Positions 23,360-31,607 of a stretch of DNA of 64,000 bases are shown one piece after another. The stretch's first letter is position 1. Each line of letters opens with the position of its first letter. Under the pieces are notes generated by a model that ran no database searches, had not been told where the DNA came from, and saw only the letters and a list, made by a program, of their open reading frames with translations. The stretch lies in contig NZ_CP181045.1 of the NCBI RefSeq assembly GCF_047795645.1, positions 4,030,001-4,094,000 on the forward strand, in the 5' to 3' direction. The DNA comes from Salipaludibacillus sp047795645 (GTDB lineage Bacteria; Bacillota; Bacilli; Bacillales; Salisediminibacteriaceae). A program made the translations under genes and the position numbers.

Positions 23360-24515
23360 ACCCTTTTGGAGTTTTGATGTGCAGAAAACAGAAAAATGGC
23401 TTTCAAATATGGCAGAAAAAGGGCTTCACATCGTCGAATTCAATCGATTTACTCACATATTCGTTTTTGAAGAGGGCGATAAAAAAGAGATGCTGTATCA
23501 AATTGATTTTGACAAGAAACAATCTGATACGTTACCAAAAGCTCTAAAAAACGAGGGATGGGTAAAAGTTTGTCGTAATAAACATTGGTATATTGTTGCA
23601 AATCAACAGAGACGCGAAGAAGTAAATTTGTCACCACATCGTGAAGGGGTAATTACTCATAGTCGAAAGGTCTTGTATATTTATGGTGCAATTTCGGCAT
23701 ATTTGCTGTTTTCATTAGTACTCCAGACTGTTTTCTTTTCGGTTATTATCATTTCTGAATCGGGTTGGGATGTTGAAAGAAATGTTAGCGAGTATTTTAC
23801 AGCAATATCAACGATTCTGGGATTTGCGACTATCTTTTTGATTTTTTATATCACCTTCAAGCTTTATCGTTCAAATGAACGCCTTTCGCAAGGAATAGAG
23901 GAACAAAATGAAACATCACTCTTCTCGAGAAATGACGAGAAGCGCCTAAAGCGATCAGGCGATGTAGTTGTAAAAAGAAAATTTGCTTGGTGGTATTCTC
24001 CTGATAAGTTAGAAGAATGGCTCGAGAAAATGGAACTGGCAGGCTATAATCTCTATCGTACTAATAAATACGGAATAAAGTTTTACTTTCGTAAAGGTGA
24101 GCCTAGAAAAGTTCGTTATTGTATTGATTATCAGAATACTGTTTATGGAAGCTATTATGACATGCATCAGGAAAGCGGTTGGAATCTTGTTTATACGTCT
24201 AAATCATCATGGATGAAGTGGACGATTTGGTCGCTGGAATATGATAGTGAGTCTGAACGTCCTGAGATGTATACAGATAGAACGAACCATTTAAAACAGG
24301 CAAGACGAATCACATTCATTAATGTAGGAAGTCTGCTACCAATTGCCTTTGTCGCTTGGGTAATCTTATCTTCTCCTGATCCATTTCCGATTGGAGGTGC
24401 AATAACAACGTTGATCTTTTTTATCCTATTTACATCAGCGATTGTACTGCATGCAGTTCATGGCTTGAAATCGATGATGTATTACAGGAGAGTGAAAAAG
24501 AGTTTGCAAAATTAA
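23340..24515 (+). CDS. DUF2812 membrane protein (tandem domains)
   Basis: A 391-residue protein with two DUF2812 domains. The first (about residues 1-90, FRPFWSFDVQKTEKWLSNMAEKGLHI) is followed by two helices, and the second (about 210-310, WYSPDKLEEWLEKMELAGYNLYR) by two more helices at the C-terminus. GAGGGGAG precedes the ATG at 23340; an upstream TTG in frame is less likely. It is translationally coupled to the PadR gene. Family function is unknown; a membrane stress or envelope role is generally suspected. Confidence 0.88.
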   Translation: MIKKVFRPFWSFDVQKTEKWLSNMAEKGLHIVEFNRFTHIFVFEEGDKKEMLYQIDFDKKQSDTLPKALKNEGWVKVCRNKHWYIVANQQRREEVNLSPHREGVITHSRKVLYIYGAISAYLLFSLVLQTVFFSVIIISESGWDVERNVSEYFTAISTILGFATIFLIFYITFKLYRSNERLSQGIEEQNETSLFSRNDEKRLKRSGDVVVKRKFAWWYSPDKLEEWLEKMELAGYNLYRTNKYGIKFYFRKGEPRKVRYCIDYQNTVYGSYYDMHQESGWNLVYTSKSSWMKWTIWSLEYDSESERPEMYTDRTNHLKQARRITFINVGSLLPIAFVAWVILSSPDPFPIGGAITTLIFFILFTSAIVLHAVHGLKSMMYYRRVKKSLQN

Positions 24516-24563
24516 ACACGGATAATTTAGACAGCACGTTCAATTAAAAATTGGAGGTTCACT

Positions 24564-25109
24564 ATGACTAAAAAGCCCTTTATTATCAGCGTTGCATCAT
24601 TTTCTGGAGGTGGAAAGACCACTGTTGTAAATCTTCTATTAAAACAGCTAAGGAATGCCAAGGCTTTGTATTTTGATGACTACGACTTTGAAGAAAGTCC
24701 AGATGACATATGTGAATGGGTAGAAGGAGGAGCGGATTATAATCAATGGCAACTTACTCCATTTATAAAATCCATGGAGAATCTGATTCATACAGATTCT
24801 CCTGATTATCTGTTGTTAGACTATCCTTTTGCATATTTACAAAGGGATGTAAGTGCCTATATTGACTTAGCGATCTTTATCGATACACCATTGGATATTG
24901 CGATGGCTAGACGAATACTTAGAGATTTTACTGATAAATCGATGGCTGATGTAAGAAAAGATTTATCGCATTACCTAGTTCGCGCTAGAACCGCCTATCT
25001 AGAAATGGACAGGTCAGTCAAACCGAGCTCAGATCATGTTATTGATGGTTCATTTGAAGGTGAAGTAATCGTAGATGTCATCTTAGAAGAAATGAAGAAT
25101 AAGAAATGA
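24564..25109 (+). CDS. Uridine-kinase-like P-loop kinase
   Basis: A 181-residue P-loop protein. Walker A SFSGGGKTTV is at residues 12-21, an acidic FDDYDFEE lies near 36, LLLDYPF near 87 and a lid segment RRILRDF near 115. The layout is that of uridine kinase/pantothenate kinase-like NTPases, but the substrate is not apparent. TTGGAGG precedes the ATG. The stop coincides with the point where homology in a truncated alcohol dehydrogenase on the other strand begins, indicating a deletion joint there. Confidence 0.75.
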   Translation: MTKKPFIISVASFSGGGKTTVVNLLLKQLRNAKALYFDDYDFEESPDDICEWVEGGADYNQWQLTPFIKSMENLIHTDSPDYLLLDYPFAYLQRDVSAYIDLAIFIDTPLDIAMARRILRDFTDKSMADVRKDLSHYLVRARTAYLEMDRSVKPSSDHVIDGSFEGEVIVDVILEEMKNKK

Positions 25110-25537
25110 GCTTGCTCAACCCCCCACCAAGCAGTAGGAATGATGTCTGAAAGGAATAGAAGTTTTTCATCTTCCATTTCACTGTCCTCAGGAACAACGA
25201 AAGGAACAAAATTCCCGTAAGGTACTCGTAACAATTCTCCTTGACCTCCTGGATAACCAAAGTAGGCTCCCACTTGACCATGAGGAGTAGAGTTATCGCA
25301 TTGACTTTTCACTTTCGTCACATCTGGCCCTACCTCTTCCACAATACCCATCGGTTCATGTCTAATAATATAATCTTTTGGGAAATTAGGAATCATTCCA
25401 TGGACTAGGTGTAAATCTGATCAATATATCGCCGTACTTGTGGTCCACACTATAACATCATCATTTTTTTCGATGATTGGATCGGTAACATCCTTCAATT
25501 CAACGTCTTTCATTCCTTGATACGTAACAGCTCTCAT
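25110..25537 (-). pseudogene. Zinc alcohol/formaldehyde dehydrogenase, decayed N-terminal fragment
   Basis: The minus-strand frame from ATG 25537 reads MRAVTYQGMKDVELKDV and on to TSTAI, where a zinc-binding Cys-Gly is expected. It instead has Tyr then TGA, and the same frame continues SDLHLVHGM and RHEPMGIVEEVGPDVTKV. After that about 30 residues (the structural-zinc lobe) are missing. Homology resumes at SQCDN and runs through GGQGELLRVPYGNF to WWGVEQA, stopping exactly at the kinase gene end. One nonsense codon, one internal in-frame deletion and loss of the whole cofactor-binding half show that it is dead. Confidence 0.85.
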
Positions 25538-25802
25538 ATGTGAAAAACTCCAATCCACTTTTAGATATAACAAGAATTATTATTATCGCTGTTCGAATTC
25601 TGACCTTTCGAATAATTTGCAACGATTGTCACATTTTTATTCGGGTTAATGACAATGGTTAACTGACGAAATTTCTTATCATATTTTGAAATTAATTATG
25701 GTAATCCCAAGTTTTTTGTATAACAAAAGTAACAGAACTATTTATATCTTCTATAAAAGTACATAATTATGGAATATAATAGAAATATTTTGTGGAATAA
25801 GC

Positions 25803-25831
25803 TTGAAAATTCCATATCTATAGTATAATAA
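25803..25831 (+). promoter_or_regulatory. Probable promoter of the ABC-PASTA operon, in a 420-base spacer
   Basis: TTGAAA (25803) and TAATAA (25826) are 17 bases apart, or TTGAAA and TATAAT (25824) with 15, in a very AT-rich stretch. Nothing else was recognised in 25538-25960 except a possible eroded coding remnant near 25590-25680 on the minus strand. Confidence 0.35.
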
Positions 25832-25960
25832 TATAATAAAGCAGATTAATAGAATAATAGGGAATTATGTCACAAGTTACATTGAATATCGTAGGAAAAA
25901 ACTACAAGAACAACAAAACGTTGATATTGTAATTATTTTTAATATTTGAGGGGGTTTGTC

Positions 25961-27421
25961 ATGAGTTTTATTAAACGAGCATTATTAAGTATTTCACGAA
26001 AAAAAGGAAAGTCATTGATCTTATTAGCAGTCATTTTTATTTTAGGGAACCTTATTTCAGGGGGAATTTCAATTCAACAAGCTACAGGCAATGTAGAAAC
26101 TACCATTAAAGAGAGATTAGGAACTGCCGCTACTGTAGAGATGGATTATGATGCACTTTCAAGTATGGACGATTCAGAAATGATGGAATTTGAGATGGAA
26201 GAATTAGATGTTGATCTGATTAATCAAATTGGTGGACTTTCATATGTAAAATATTACGACTATAGTACTGTTACATATTTAGGGTCAGAAAGTATCGATA
26301 GTTATCAGGGAGAAGGAATGGACGAGGTCGATGTTTCCTACTCTGGTGCTAGCATGGACTTCATGTTGAAAGGGATTAATTATGCCCCGATCCTTGATTT
26401 GGAAGAAGAGAAAGGACAATTAGTTGATGGACGTGTCTTTACGTCTGAAGAAGTAGAAAACGGCTCTTCTGTTGCCGTAATATCAAAAAAATTAGCAGAA
26501 AAAAATAATCTTCATGTTGGTGATACTTTCACATTGGACAATGCTGTCTATGATTATACTGAGGATGGCACAGAAGAATTAATTGCTTCTAGAGATATCC
26601 CTTTGGAAATAATTGGGTTATTTGAACCTCTCTCAGTCAGAGAGGATGATGGGGACATGTCAGGTGGCATGATGGATTTTATGGATATTGAATATCAAAA
26701 TACCGTGTATGTCTCTAACGAAATTGTCTCGAGCGAATTGCGCTATAACATGGAACAATATATGGAAAATAACGAAGAAATGGCTGCAATGATGGAAGAT
26801 GAAGAAACTTGGGAATATTACACACCTATTTTTGTGTTGAATCAACCAGAAGACAGTGAAGCGTTTGAGGAAGAAGTAAATCCGTTGCTACCGGAGCTTT
26901 ACATAGTAAAGAGTGCTAGTGATGAATATGAAAATATTGCCGCACCGATTGAATCAATGTCAACGCTATCTGGCTACGTCTTACTTGTTTCTGTGATTGC
27001 AACGGTGTTGATCATAGGATTAGTTGTCTTGTTATTCTTGCGTGATCGTAAACGTGAATTGGGTATTTACTTATCTTTAGGCGAACGTCGTAGTCGTGTT
27101 GTGGGACAAATTATGATTGAAGTAATGGTCGTTGCTTTTATTGGTATTACCTTATCCTTATTTACTGGGAATATGTTAGCTCAAGGTGTATCTGAATCGA
27201 TGATTAACGCTGAAAATAACCAACAATATTCGGATGATTTTTATTACAGTGACTTCCAAACAGATGTGACAACAGATGATGTATTAGAGTCCTATCAAGT
27301 ACAACTTGATCCGAACTTTATCATCCTGTTTTATGTTGTCGGTCTTTTAACAATTCTTGTATCAACCGTTATACCACTGACATATATTGTTCGATTGAAT
27401 CCGAAGAAAATAATGATGTAA
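25961..27421 (+). CDS. MacB/FtsX-type ABC transporter permease
   Basis: A 486-residue protein. One N-terminal helix (about residues 17-37) is followed by a large extracytoplasmic, very acidic domain of about 300 residues, then three helices in the last third around an FtsX core containing RDRKRELGIYLSLGERR. This is the MacB_PCD + FtsX plan of mechanotransmission-type transporters, which drive extracellular processes rather than classical transport. The ATG at 25961 follows GAGGGGG; an upstream in-frame start is unlikely. It forms an operon with an ATPase (16-base gap) and a PASTA protein. The acidic ectodomain fits a salt- or alkali-adapted host. Confidence 0.88.
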   Translation: MSFIKRALLSISRKKGKSLILLAVIFILGNLISGGISIQQATGNVETTIKERLGTAATVEMDYDALSSMDDSEMMEFEMEELDVDLINQIGGLSYVKYYDYSTVTYLGSESIDSYQGEGMDEVDVSYSGASMDFMLKGINYAPILDLEEEKGQLVDGRVFTSEEVENGSSVAVISKKLAEKNNLHVGDTFTLDNAVYDYTEDGTEELIASRDIPLEIIGLFEPLSVREDDGDMSGGMMDFMDIEYQNTVYVSNEIVSSELRYNMEQYMENNEEMAAMMEDEETWEYYTPIFVLNQPEDSEAFEEEVNPLLPELYIVKSASDEYENIAAPIESMSTLSGYVLLVSVIATVLIIGLVVLLFLRDRKRELGIYLSLGERRSRVVGQIMIEVMVVAFIGITLSLFTGNMLAQGVSESMINAENNQQYSDDFYYSDFQTDVTTDDVLESYQVQLDPNFIILFYVVGLLTILVSTVIPLTYIVRLNPKKIMM

Positions 27422-27437
27422 TAGAGAGGTGAAGAAG

Positions 27438-28109
27438 ATGATATTAGAAGCGAAAGATTTAAATTATTACTATCAAGATGGTGGAAGTCGTCGTTATATT
27501 TTAAAAGATACAAATGTTTCTTTTGAAAAAGGAAAATTCTATACAATTTTAGGGCAATCTGGTTCTGGAAAAACATCATTTTTGGCGTTACTTAGTGCAC
27601 TAGATTCACCGCACAGTGGTTCGATAATGTTTGATGGTCAAGACATTAAGAAAATTGGTCATGAAAAATACCGTCGTAATAATGTCGGAATTATTTTTCA
27701 AAGTTATAATTTAATACCAGCATTAACAGCGGTTGAAAACGTGTTAGTTCCGATGTCGATTACTGAAAATGAATTGCCGGATGACAAGAAAACCGTCGCT
27801 TATAATTTACTAGATTACATTGGTATTGTAAAAAGTAAGGCGGACCGTTTTGTAAACCAACTTTCCGGAGGAGAACAACAGCGTGTTGCAATTGCTCGTG
27901 CTTTGGCGACAAATGTTGAGTTAATCCTCGCAGATGAGCCAACAGGAAACCTTGATGAAGAGATGGAACAAGAAATAATTGACATTTTCAAAAAATTAGC
28001 GCACGAGCATGATAAATGTGTCATTGTAGTTACTCACTCCAATGAAATTGCTATACAGTCTGATCAAACTTTCACTCTTAAGAAAGGTGTACTATCATCC
28101 TATGAGTGA
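27438..28109 (+). CDS. ABC transporter ATP-binding protein (MacB/LolD class)
   Basis: A 223-residue ATPase with Walker A GQSGSGKTS near residue 38, Q-loop FQSYNLIPALT near 87, signature LSGGEQQR near 141, Walker B LILADEPTGNLD near 161 and H-loop THS. DEPTGNLD is typical for the MacB/LolD/FtsE class and pairs with the preceding permease. The ATG at 27438 follows AGAGAGG. The stop overlaps the start of the PASTA gene by eight bases, giving translational coupling. Confidence 0.92.
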   Translation: MILEAKDLNYYYQDGGSRRYILKDTNVSFEKGKFYTILGQSGSGKTSFLALLSALDSPHSGSIMFDGQDIKKIGHEKYRRNNVGIIFQSYNLIPALTAVENVLVPMSITENELPDDKKTVAYNLLDYIGIVKSKADRFVNQLSGGEQQRVAIARALATNVELILADEPTGNLDEEMEQEIIDIFKKLAHEHDKCVIVVTHSNEIAIQSDQTFTLKKGVLSSYE

Positions 28110-29574
28110 CTTTCTATCCAAATTCAACAAGAACAAGTACAATGAGTTGTTGGACGAAAATAGTAAAGACAATCCGGAAAAGGAAAAACAAACAGAAGTA
28201 AAACCTGAAAAGAAATCAGACGAATTAACCGATTCTACCGAGGGTAAACATGCACCTGAAACTGAAAAGAAAATAACATCAGAAAAAACGATATCCTCTT
28301 CAAGTGGAAGTCGCCGTAAAGATTCGGAAGAAGAACTAGAAATAGATCCGACATATCAAAAGAGAAAACGGCGAAAGATATTGATTATAATTATTGGTGC
28401 TATCTTAGCGTTTATCGTGATTTTCTTCATATATTATACTTCTGTTCATGCGGACGTGGAGGATTTTGTCGATCATCCAGTTTCTGATGCCAGGGCATGG
28501 GCAAATATGAATGATGTTGAAATTGAATTGACAGAAGAGAATAGTATGGAATATGAACCAAATCAAATTATTTCACAAAGTGTAACAGCAGGGGAGAAAA
28601 TACGTAAGGGAACAACGATCAAATTAATAACTAGTTTAGGACCAGATCCAGATGAAGTGATTTCATTACCTGATTTTTCAGAAATGAATCAATATGAAGC
28701 GGAAAACTGGATAGAGGAATCTAAAGCGGAAAACCTTCAAATCGTAACAGAGTACAGCAGTGAAGTAGAAGAAGGTGATTTTCTTCGACTAACTATCAGA
28801 GATACAGGTATAGATCAATCAGAATATCGTCGTCGTGACAATGCCGCAGTGTACTATTCAAGAGGCGAAGAAGTTTATGAAAAGGATATTTCTGTCCCTG
28901 ATTTTACTGGTGAACTAAAAGCGGAAGTGGAACAATGGGCAGCGACCAATGAGATTGAGGTGTCATACGAAGAAAAAGACTCCAACACCGTAGAACTAGG
29001 TAGTATTATTAGTCAGAGTATTTTACCAGAAGAGATGATTGCTAAGAAAGATGAAATGGATATTGTCGTTTCAAAAGGAAAAGCAAACGAGGTACCAAAT
29101 TTTTCCGAACTTACAATAGAAGAAGCTTCCGGATATCCTGAGTTTGCAGTGACGGTGAAGCAAAGGTATCACTCAGATGTTAAGTACGGAGGTCTTATTT
29201 CCCAATCGGTGGAAGCAGGCACGAAACTAACTGAAAATGATGATACGAATATTACTGTCATTTATTCAGAAGGTCGACCATATTTAGGTGATTACCGTGG
29301 TCAATTAGAAGGTGATTTACCAAGGTTATTTTATGATGAATTTCAATCAAAGGGTGCAGATATTGACTATATTGTAAAATATGTGGATGCACCTGAAGTA
29401 AAAGGTACGGTTGTGAGCATGAGTCAGTTTAATGAATTTGTTTCAATGACTTACACAGTTGAAATGAGAATAAGTAAAAATACATCAGCAGAACCAAATC
29501 CCCAACAAGATTTTGGAGATGGTGATGAGCTAGAGCCAATTGAAGAAGACGATCTGATAAGCAATGAAAAGTAA
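28102..29574 (+). CDS. Membrane-anchored protein with five PASTA-like repeats
   Basis: A 490-residue protein. A charged, Lys/Glu-rich cytoplasmic tail of about 90 residues is followed by one helix (ILIIIIGAILAFIVIFF) and an ectodomain of five PASTA-like units starting near VEDFVDHPVSDARAWA, VISLPDFSEMNQYEAENW, DISVPDFTGELKAEVEQW, NEVPNFSELTIEEA and PYLGDYRGQLEGDLPRLF, most ending in an ISQSV-type strand. There is no kinase domain. PASTA domains bind uncrosslinked peptidoglycan or beta-lactams. As the third gene of a MacB-type operon, it may link the transporter to the cell wall. I know of no characterised equivalent. Confidence 0.85.
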   Translation: MSDFLSKFNKNKYNELLDENSKDNPEKEKQTEVKPEKKSDELTDSTEGKHAPETEKKITSEKTISSSSGSRRKDSEEELEIDPTYQKRKRRKILIIIIGAILAFIVIFFIYYTSVHADVEDFVDHPVSDARAWANMNDVEIELTEENSMEYEPNQIISQSVTAGEKIRKGTTIKLITSLGPDPDEVISLPDFSEMNQYEAENWIEESKAENLQIVTEYSSEVEEGDFLRLTIRDTGIDQSEYRRRDNAAVYYSRGEEVYEKDISVPDFTGELKAEVEQWAATNEIEVSYEEKDSNTVELGSIISQSILPEEMIAKKDEMDIVVSKGKANEVPNFSELTIEEASGYPEFAVTVKQRYHSDVKYGGLISQSVEAGTKLTENDDTNITVIYSEGRPYLGDYRGQLEGDLPRLFYDEFQSKGADIDYIVKYVDAPEVKGTVVSMSQFNEFVSMTYTVEMRISKNTSAEPNPQQDFGDGDELEPIEEDDLISNEK

Positions 29575-29644
29575 AAGTGATTAATGTAGGTCTGCTGACG
29601 AGTCTGAAAAAACGTATGAGCTTTATAAATGTATATATATGTGA

Positions 29645-29680
29645 TGTCTCAAAAGGAATTACTTCTTTTGAGACATTTTT
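29645..29680 (+). terminator. Terminator of the ABC-PASTA operon
   Basis: An 11-bp stem TGTCTCAAAAG/CTTTTGAGACA is followed by TTTTT. Confidence 0.85.
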
Positions 29681-29688
29681 AATAGATA

Positions 29689-29770
29689 GGGACTACTGAA
29701 TAACTAACTCAGGTCTTTACAAGAGAGGTACTGTTATTTTATTGTATAATTATTAAATGGTTAGAGAGTT
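29689..29770. repeat. Dispersed ~85-bp element, copy B
   Basis: GGGACTACTGAATAACT through GGTTAGAGAGTT aligns with copy A at 20321-20404, with a four-base insertion (AACT duplicated) and a few substitutions. It lies between the ABC-PASTA terminator and the luciferase-like gene. Confidence 0.7.
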
Positions 29771-29774
29771 AAAA

Positions 29775-29797
29775 TTTAATCAAACGTTTGTTTAATC
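29775..29797. promoter_or_regulatory. Palindrome typical of TetR-family operators
   Basis: CAAACGTTTG (29781-29790) is a perfect palindrome flanked by TTAAT and TTTAA, about 40 bases before the oxidoreductase start. No TetR gene is in the neighbourhood, so the regulator would act from elsewhere. Confidence 0.4.
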
Positions 29798-29829
29798 CTT
29801 AATTTTCCAAAGAAAGGGAGAAGGATATA

Positions 29830-30807
29830 GTGAAGCTCAGCATATTAGACCTATCTCCTATTTCGTCGGACAAGACGTCTCAGGATGCACTGGAAGAATC
29901 GCTAAAGCTAGCTCAATTGGCTGAAAAGTTAAGATATACTCGCTTTTGGATGACAGAACATCATGATTTATCAGGTCTTGCATCGTCATCGCCAGAAGTG
30001 ATATTGAGTTATATTGGTGCACAGACTAAGACAATAAGACTCGGTACTGGAGCTGTATTATTACCCTTTTATCAACCTTATAAAGTAGCGGAAGTGCATC
30101 ATACGTTAGCATCGTTATTACCAGGGCGGGTTGATCTGGGGATTGGCAGAGCGCCTGGAGGATCAGCTGAAGCAACGAATGCGTTATCGGATCACTTTTT
30201 ACAACAAGTTTTTAAGATGCCTGAATTAGTAAAGGAACTTCTTCAATTTATCGATCGTAAGAATCCTGTTTTGTCAGCAACTCCTGTCCCCGAAGTTCCT
30301 CCAACTCCATGGCTTCTTGGAACAAGTAAAAAAAGTGCGTTATTAGCAGCAGAAAATGGTTTGGCCTATGCGTTTGGGCAGTTTATGAGCGACAATAATG
30401 GTGTTGAAATTATTCAGCAGTATTTAGATGAATTTAAACCAAGAAGTTCGGAGGGAGTGCCTCAAGTGATTGTCACCGTTTCAGCCATTTGTGCGGACAC
30501 GGATGAGAAGGCGGAAGAGATTGCTGTTAGTTCACTTATATGGTCGCTAAAAAAAGAAGTCGGAGTCGATATTGATGACATGTCATCGATCGAACAAGCA
30601 AAAAATTACGAATTCAATGAGTCCGAAAAAGAAAAAATTGAAACGATGAAGCGGAAAATGGTAATAGGAGGACCGGAAACTGTGAAACATCAGCTGAGTG
30701 AAATGAAAAAGAAGTACCAGGCTGATGAAATCATGATCATGACTTCTGCATTATCTTCTGAAGATCGGATGCGATCATATCAATTAATTGGGCAGAAAAT
30801 GCTTTGA
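29830..30807 (+). CDS. LLM-class flavin-dependent oxidoreductase
   Basis: A 325-residue luciferase-like protein of the single-chain group (MsnO8-type). LSILDLSPI at the start, FWMTEHHD near residue 39, LGTGAVLLPFYQPYKVAE near 75 and LPGRVDLGIGRAPGG near 96 are diagnostic. It uses reduced flavin from a partner reductase; the organic substrate is unknown. The start is GTG with GGGAGAAGG upstream. It appears monocistronic, with a TetR-type palindrome in the promoter region and a weak hairpin (about 30827-30855) downstream. Confidence 0.9.
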   Translation: MKLSILDLSPISSDKTSQDALEESLKLAQLAEKLRYTRFWMTEHHDLSGLASSSPEVILSYIGAQTKTIRLGTGAVLLPFYQPYKVAEVHHTLASLLPGRVDLGIGRAPGGSAEATNALSDHFLQQVFKMPELVKELLQFIDRKNPVLSATPVPEVPPTPWLLGTSKKSALLAAENGLAYAFGQFMSDNNGVEIIQQYLDEFKPRSSEGVPQVIVTVSAICADTDEKAEEIAVSSLIWSLKKEVGVDIDDMSSIEQAKNYEFNESEKEKIETMKRKMVIGGPETVKHQLSEMKKKYQADEIMIMTSALSSEDRMRSYQLIGQKML

Positions 30808-30987
30808 GAATACCTAAATAATTTTGAGGCGCTTGGACTGAGGTTCAAGCGTTATTTGTCGTTGTTAAAATAGTGTGTTCGATCTTGCTGTCGATAAAAA
30901 ATCAATTATTTGATGGGGAAATGAATATTTAAATGGAAAAAATGGAAAATAAACTATGGCCTTAAAAATGAGGAGGGGGTTATACAC

Positions 30988-31596
30988 ATGGATTTAAATT
31001 TCATATGGAAGGCAATTGTGATTGTAATCGGTGGTGTCCTTATTTTAAGGCTTGCAGGGAGAAAATCAATTTCTCAATTAACGGTTGCTCAAACTGTCAT
31101 GATGGTTGCTGTAGGTTCATTGATTATCCAGCCAGTTGGTGATAGGAACATTTGGATTACTCTTTTAATCACCTTATTACTAGTGTTATCACTCATTACT
31201 ATTGAATTTATTGTTTTAAAATATGATGTACTTGAACGTTTTTTCTACGGTAAATCGATCATTGTTGTTGAAGGTGGTCAATTAAATGAAAGGAACTTAA
31301 AAAAACTAAGGTTAACTGTCGATATGCTTGAATTGAGGTTGAGGCAGGAAAGTATCGAAAACATTAAAGATTTACAGTGGGCAACGATAGAATCAAATGG
31401 AAAGTTAGGATATTTGTTGAAGCCGGAGAAAAAATACGCGACTAAAGAAGATATTCAGATTCTGATTTCAATGATTGAAGAGACTTTCTCTTTACCAACT
31501 AATCATAAAAAGGACTCTCAACAAACGCAAAATAATATTTTTACAGAAGTGAAAACAAGAACACACCTGTCCGAGCCACCAGATCATTTGAAATGA
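30988..31596 (+). CDS. DUF421 membrane protein (YetF/YkjA-like)
   Basis: A 202-residue protein with three N-terminal helices containing GRKSISQLTVAQTVMMVAVGSLI, then a DUF421 cytoplasmic domain (IIVVEGGQLNERNLKKLRLTVDMLELRLRQ). This is typical of the YetF family, whose function is unknown. GGAGGGGG precedes the ATG. It is followed 11 bases later by a ClC channel gene, so the two are co-transcribed. Confidence 0.88.
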   Translation: MDLNFIWKAIVIVIGGVLILRLAGRKSISQLTVAQTVMMVAVGSLIIQPVGDRNIWITLLITLLLVLSLITIEFIVLKYDVLERFFYGKSIIVVEGGQLNERNLKKLRLTVDMLELRLRQESIENIKDLQWATIESNGKLGYLLKPEKKYATKEDIQILISMIEETFSLPTNHKKDSQQTQNNIFTEVKTRTHLSEPPDHLK

Positions 31597-31607
31597 GGGA
31601 ACTCAGT

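Noticed and set aside
25421..25426. TAT-TGA in the dehydrogenase fragment as a second selenocysteine candidate
   Set aside because: The TGA aligns with the glycine after the zinc-binding cysteine, not with the cysteine, and the gene has other fatal lesions.
25590..25680. Minus-strand frame (RQLTIVINPNKNVTIVANY) resembling the end of a beta-lactamase-like serine hydrolase
   Set aside because: Only about 30 residues with low similarity and no active-site motif; too little to call a pseudogene.
30809..30987. Fluoride or other riboswitch ahead of the DUF421-ClC pair
   Set aside because: The sequence lacks the conserved fluoride-riboswitch core; only a weak terminator-like hairpin of the previous gene is present.
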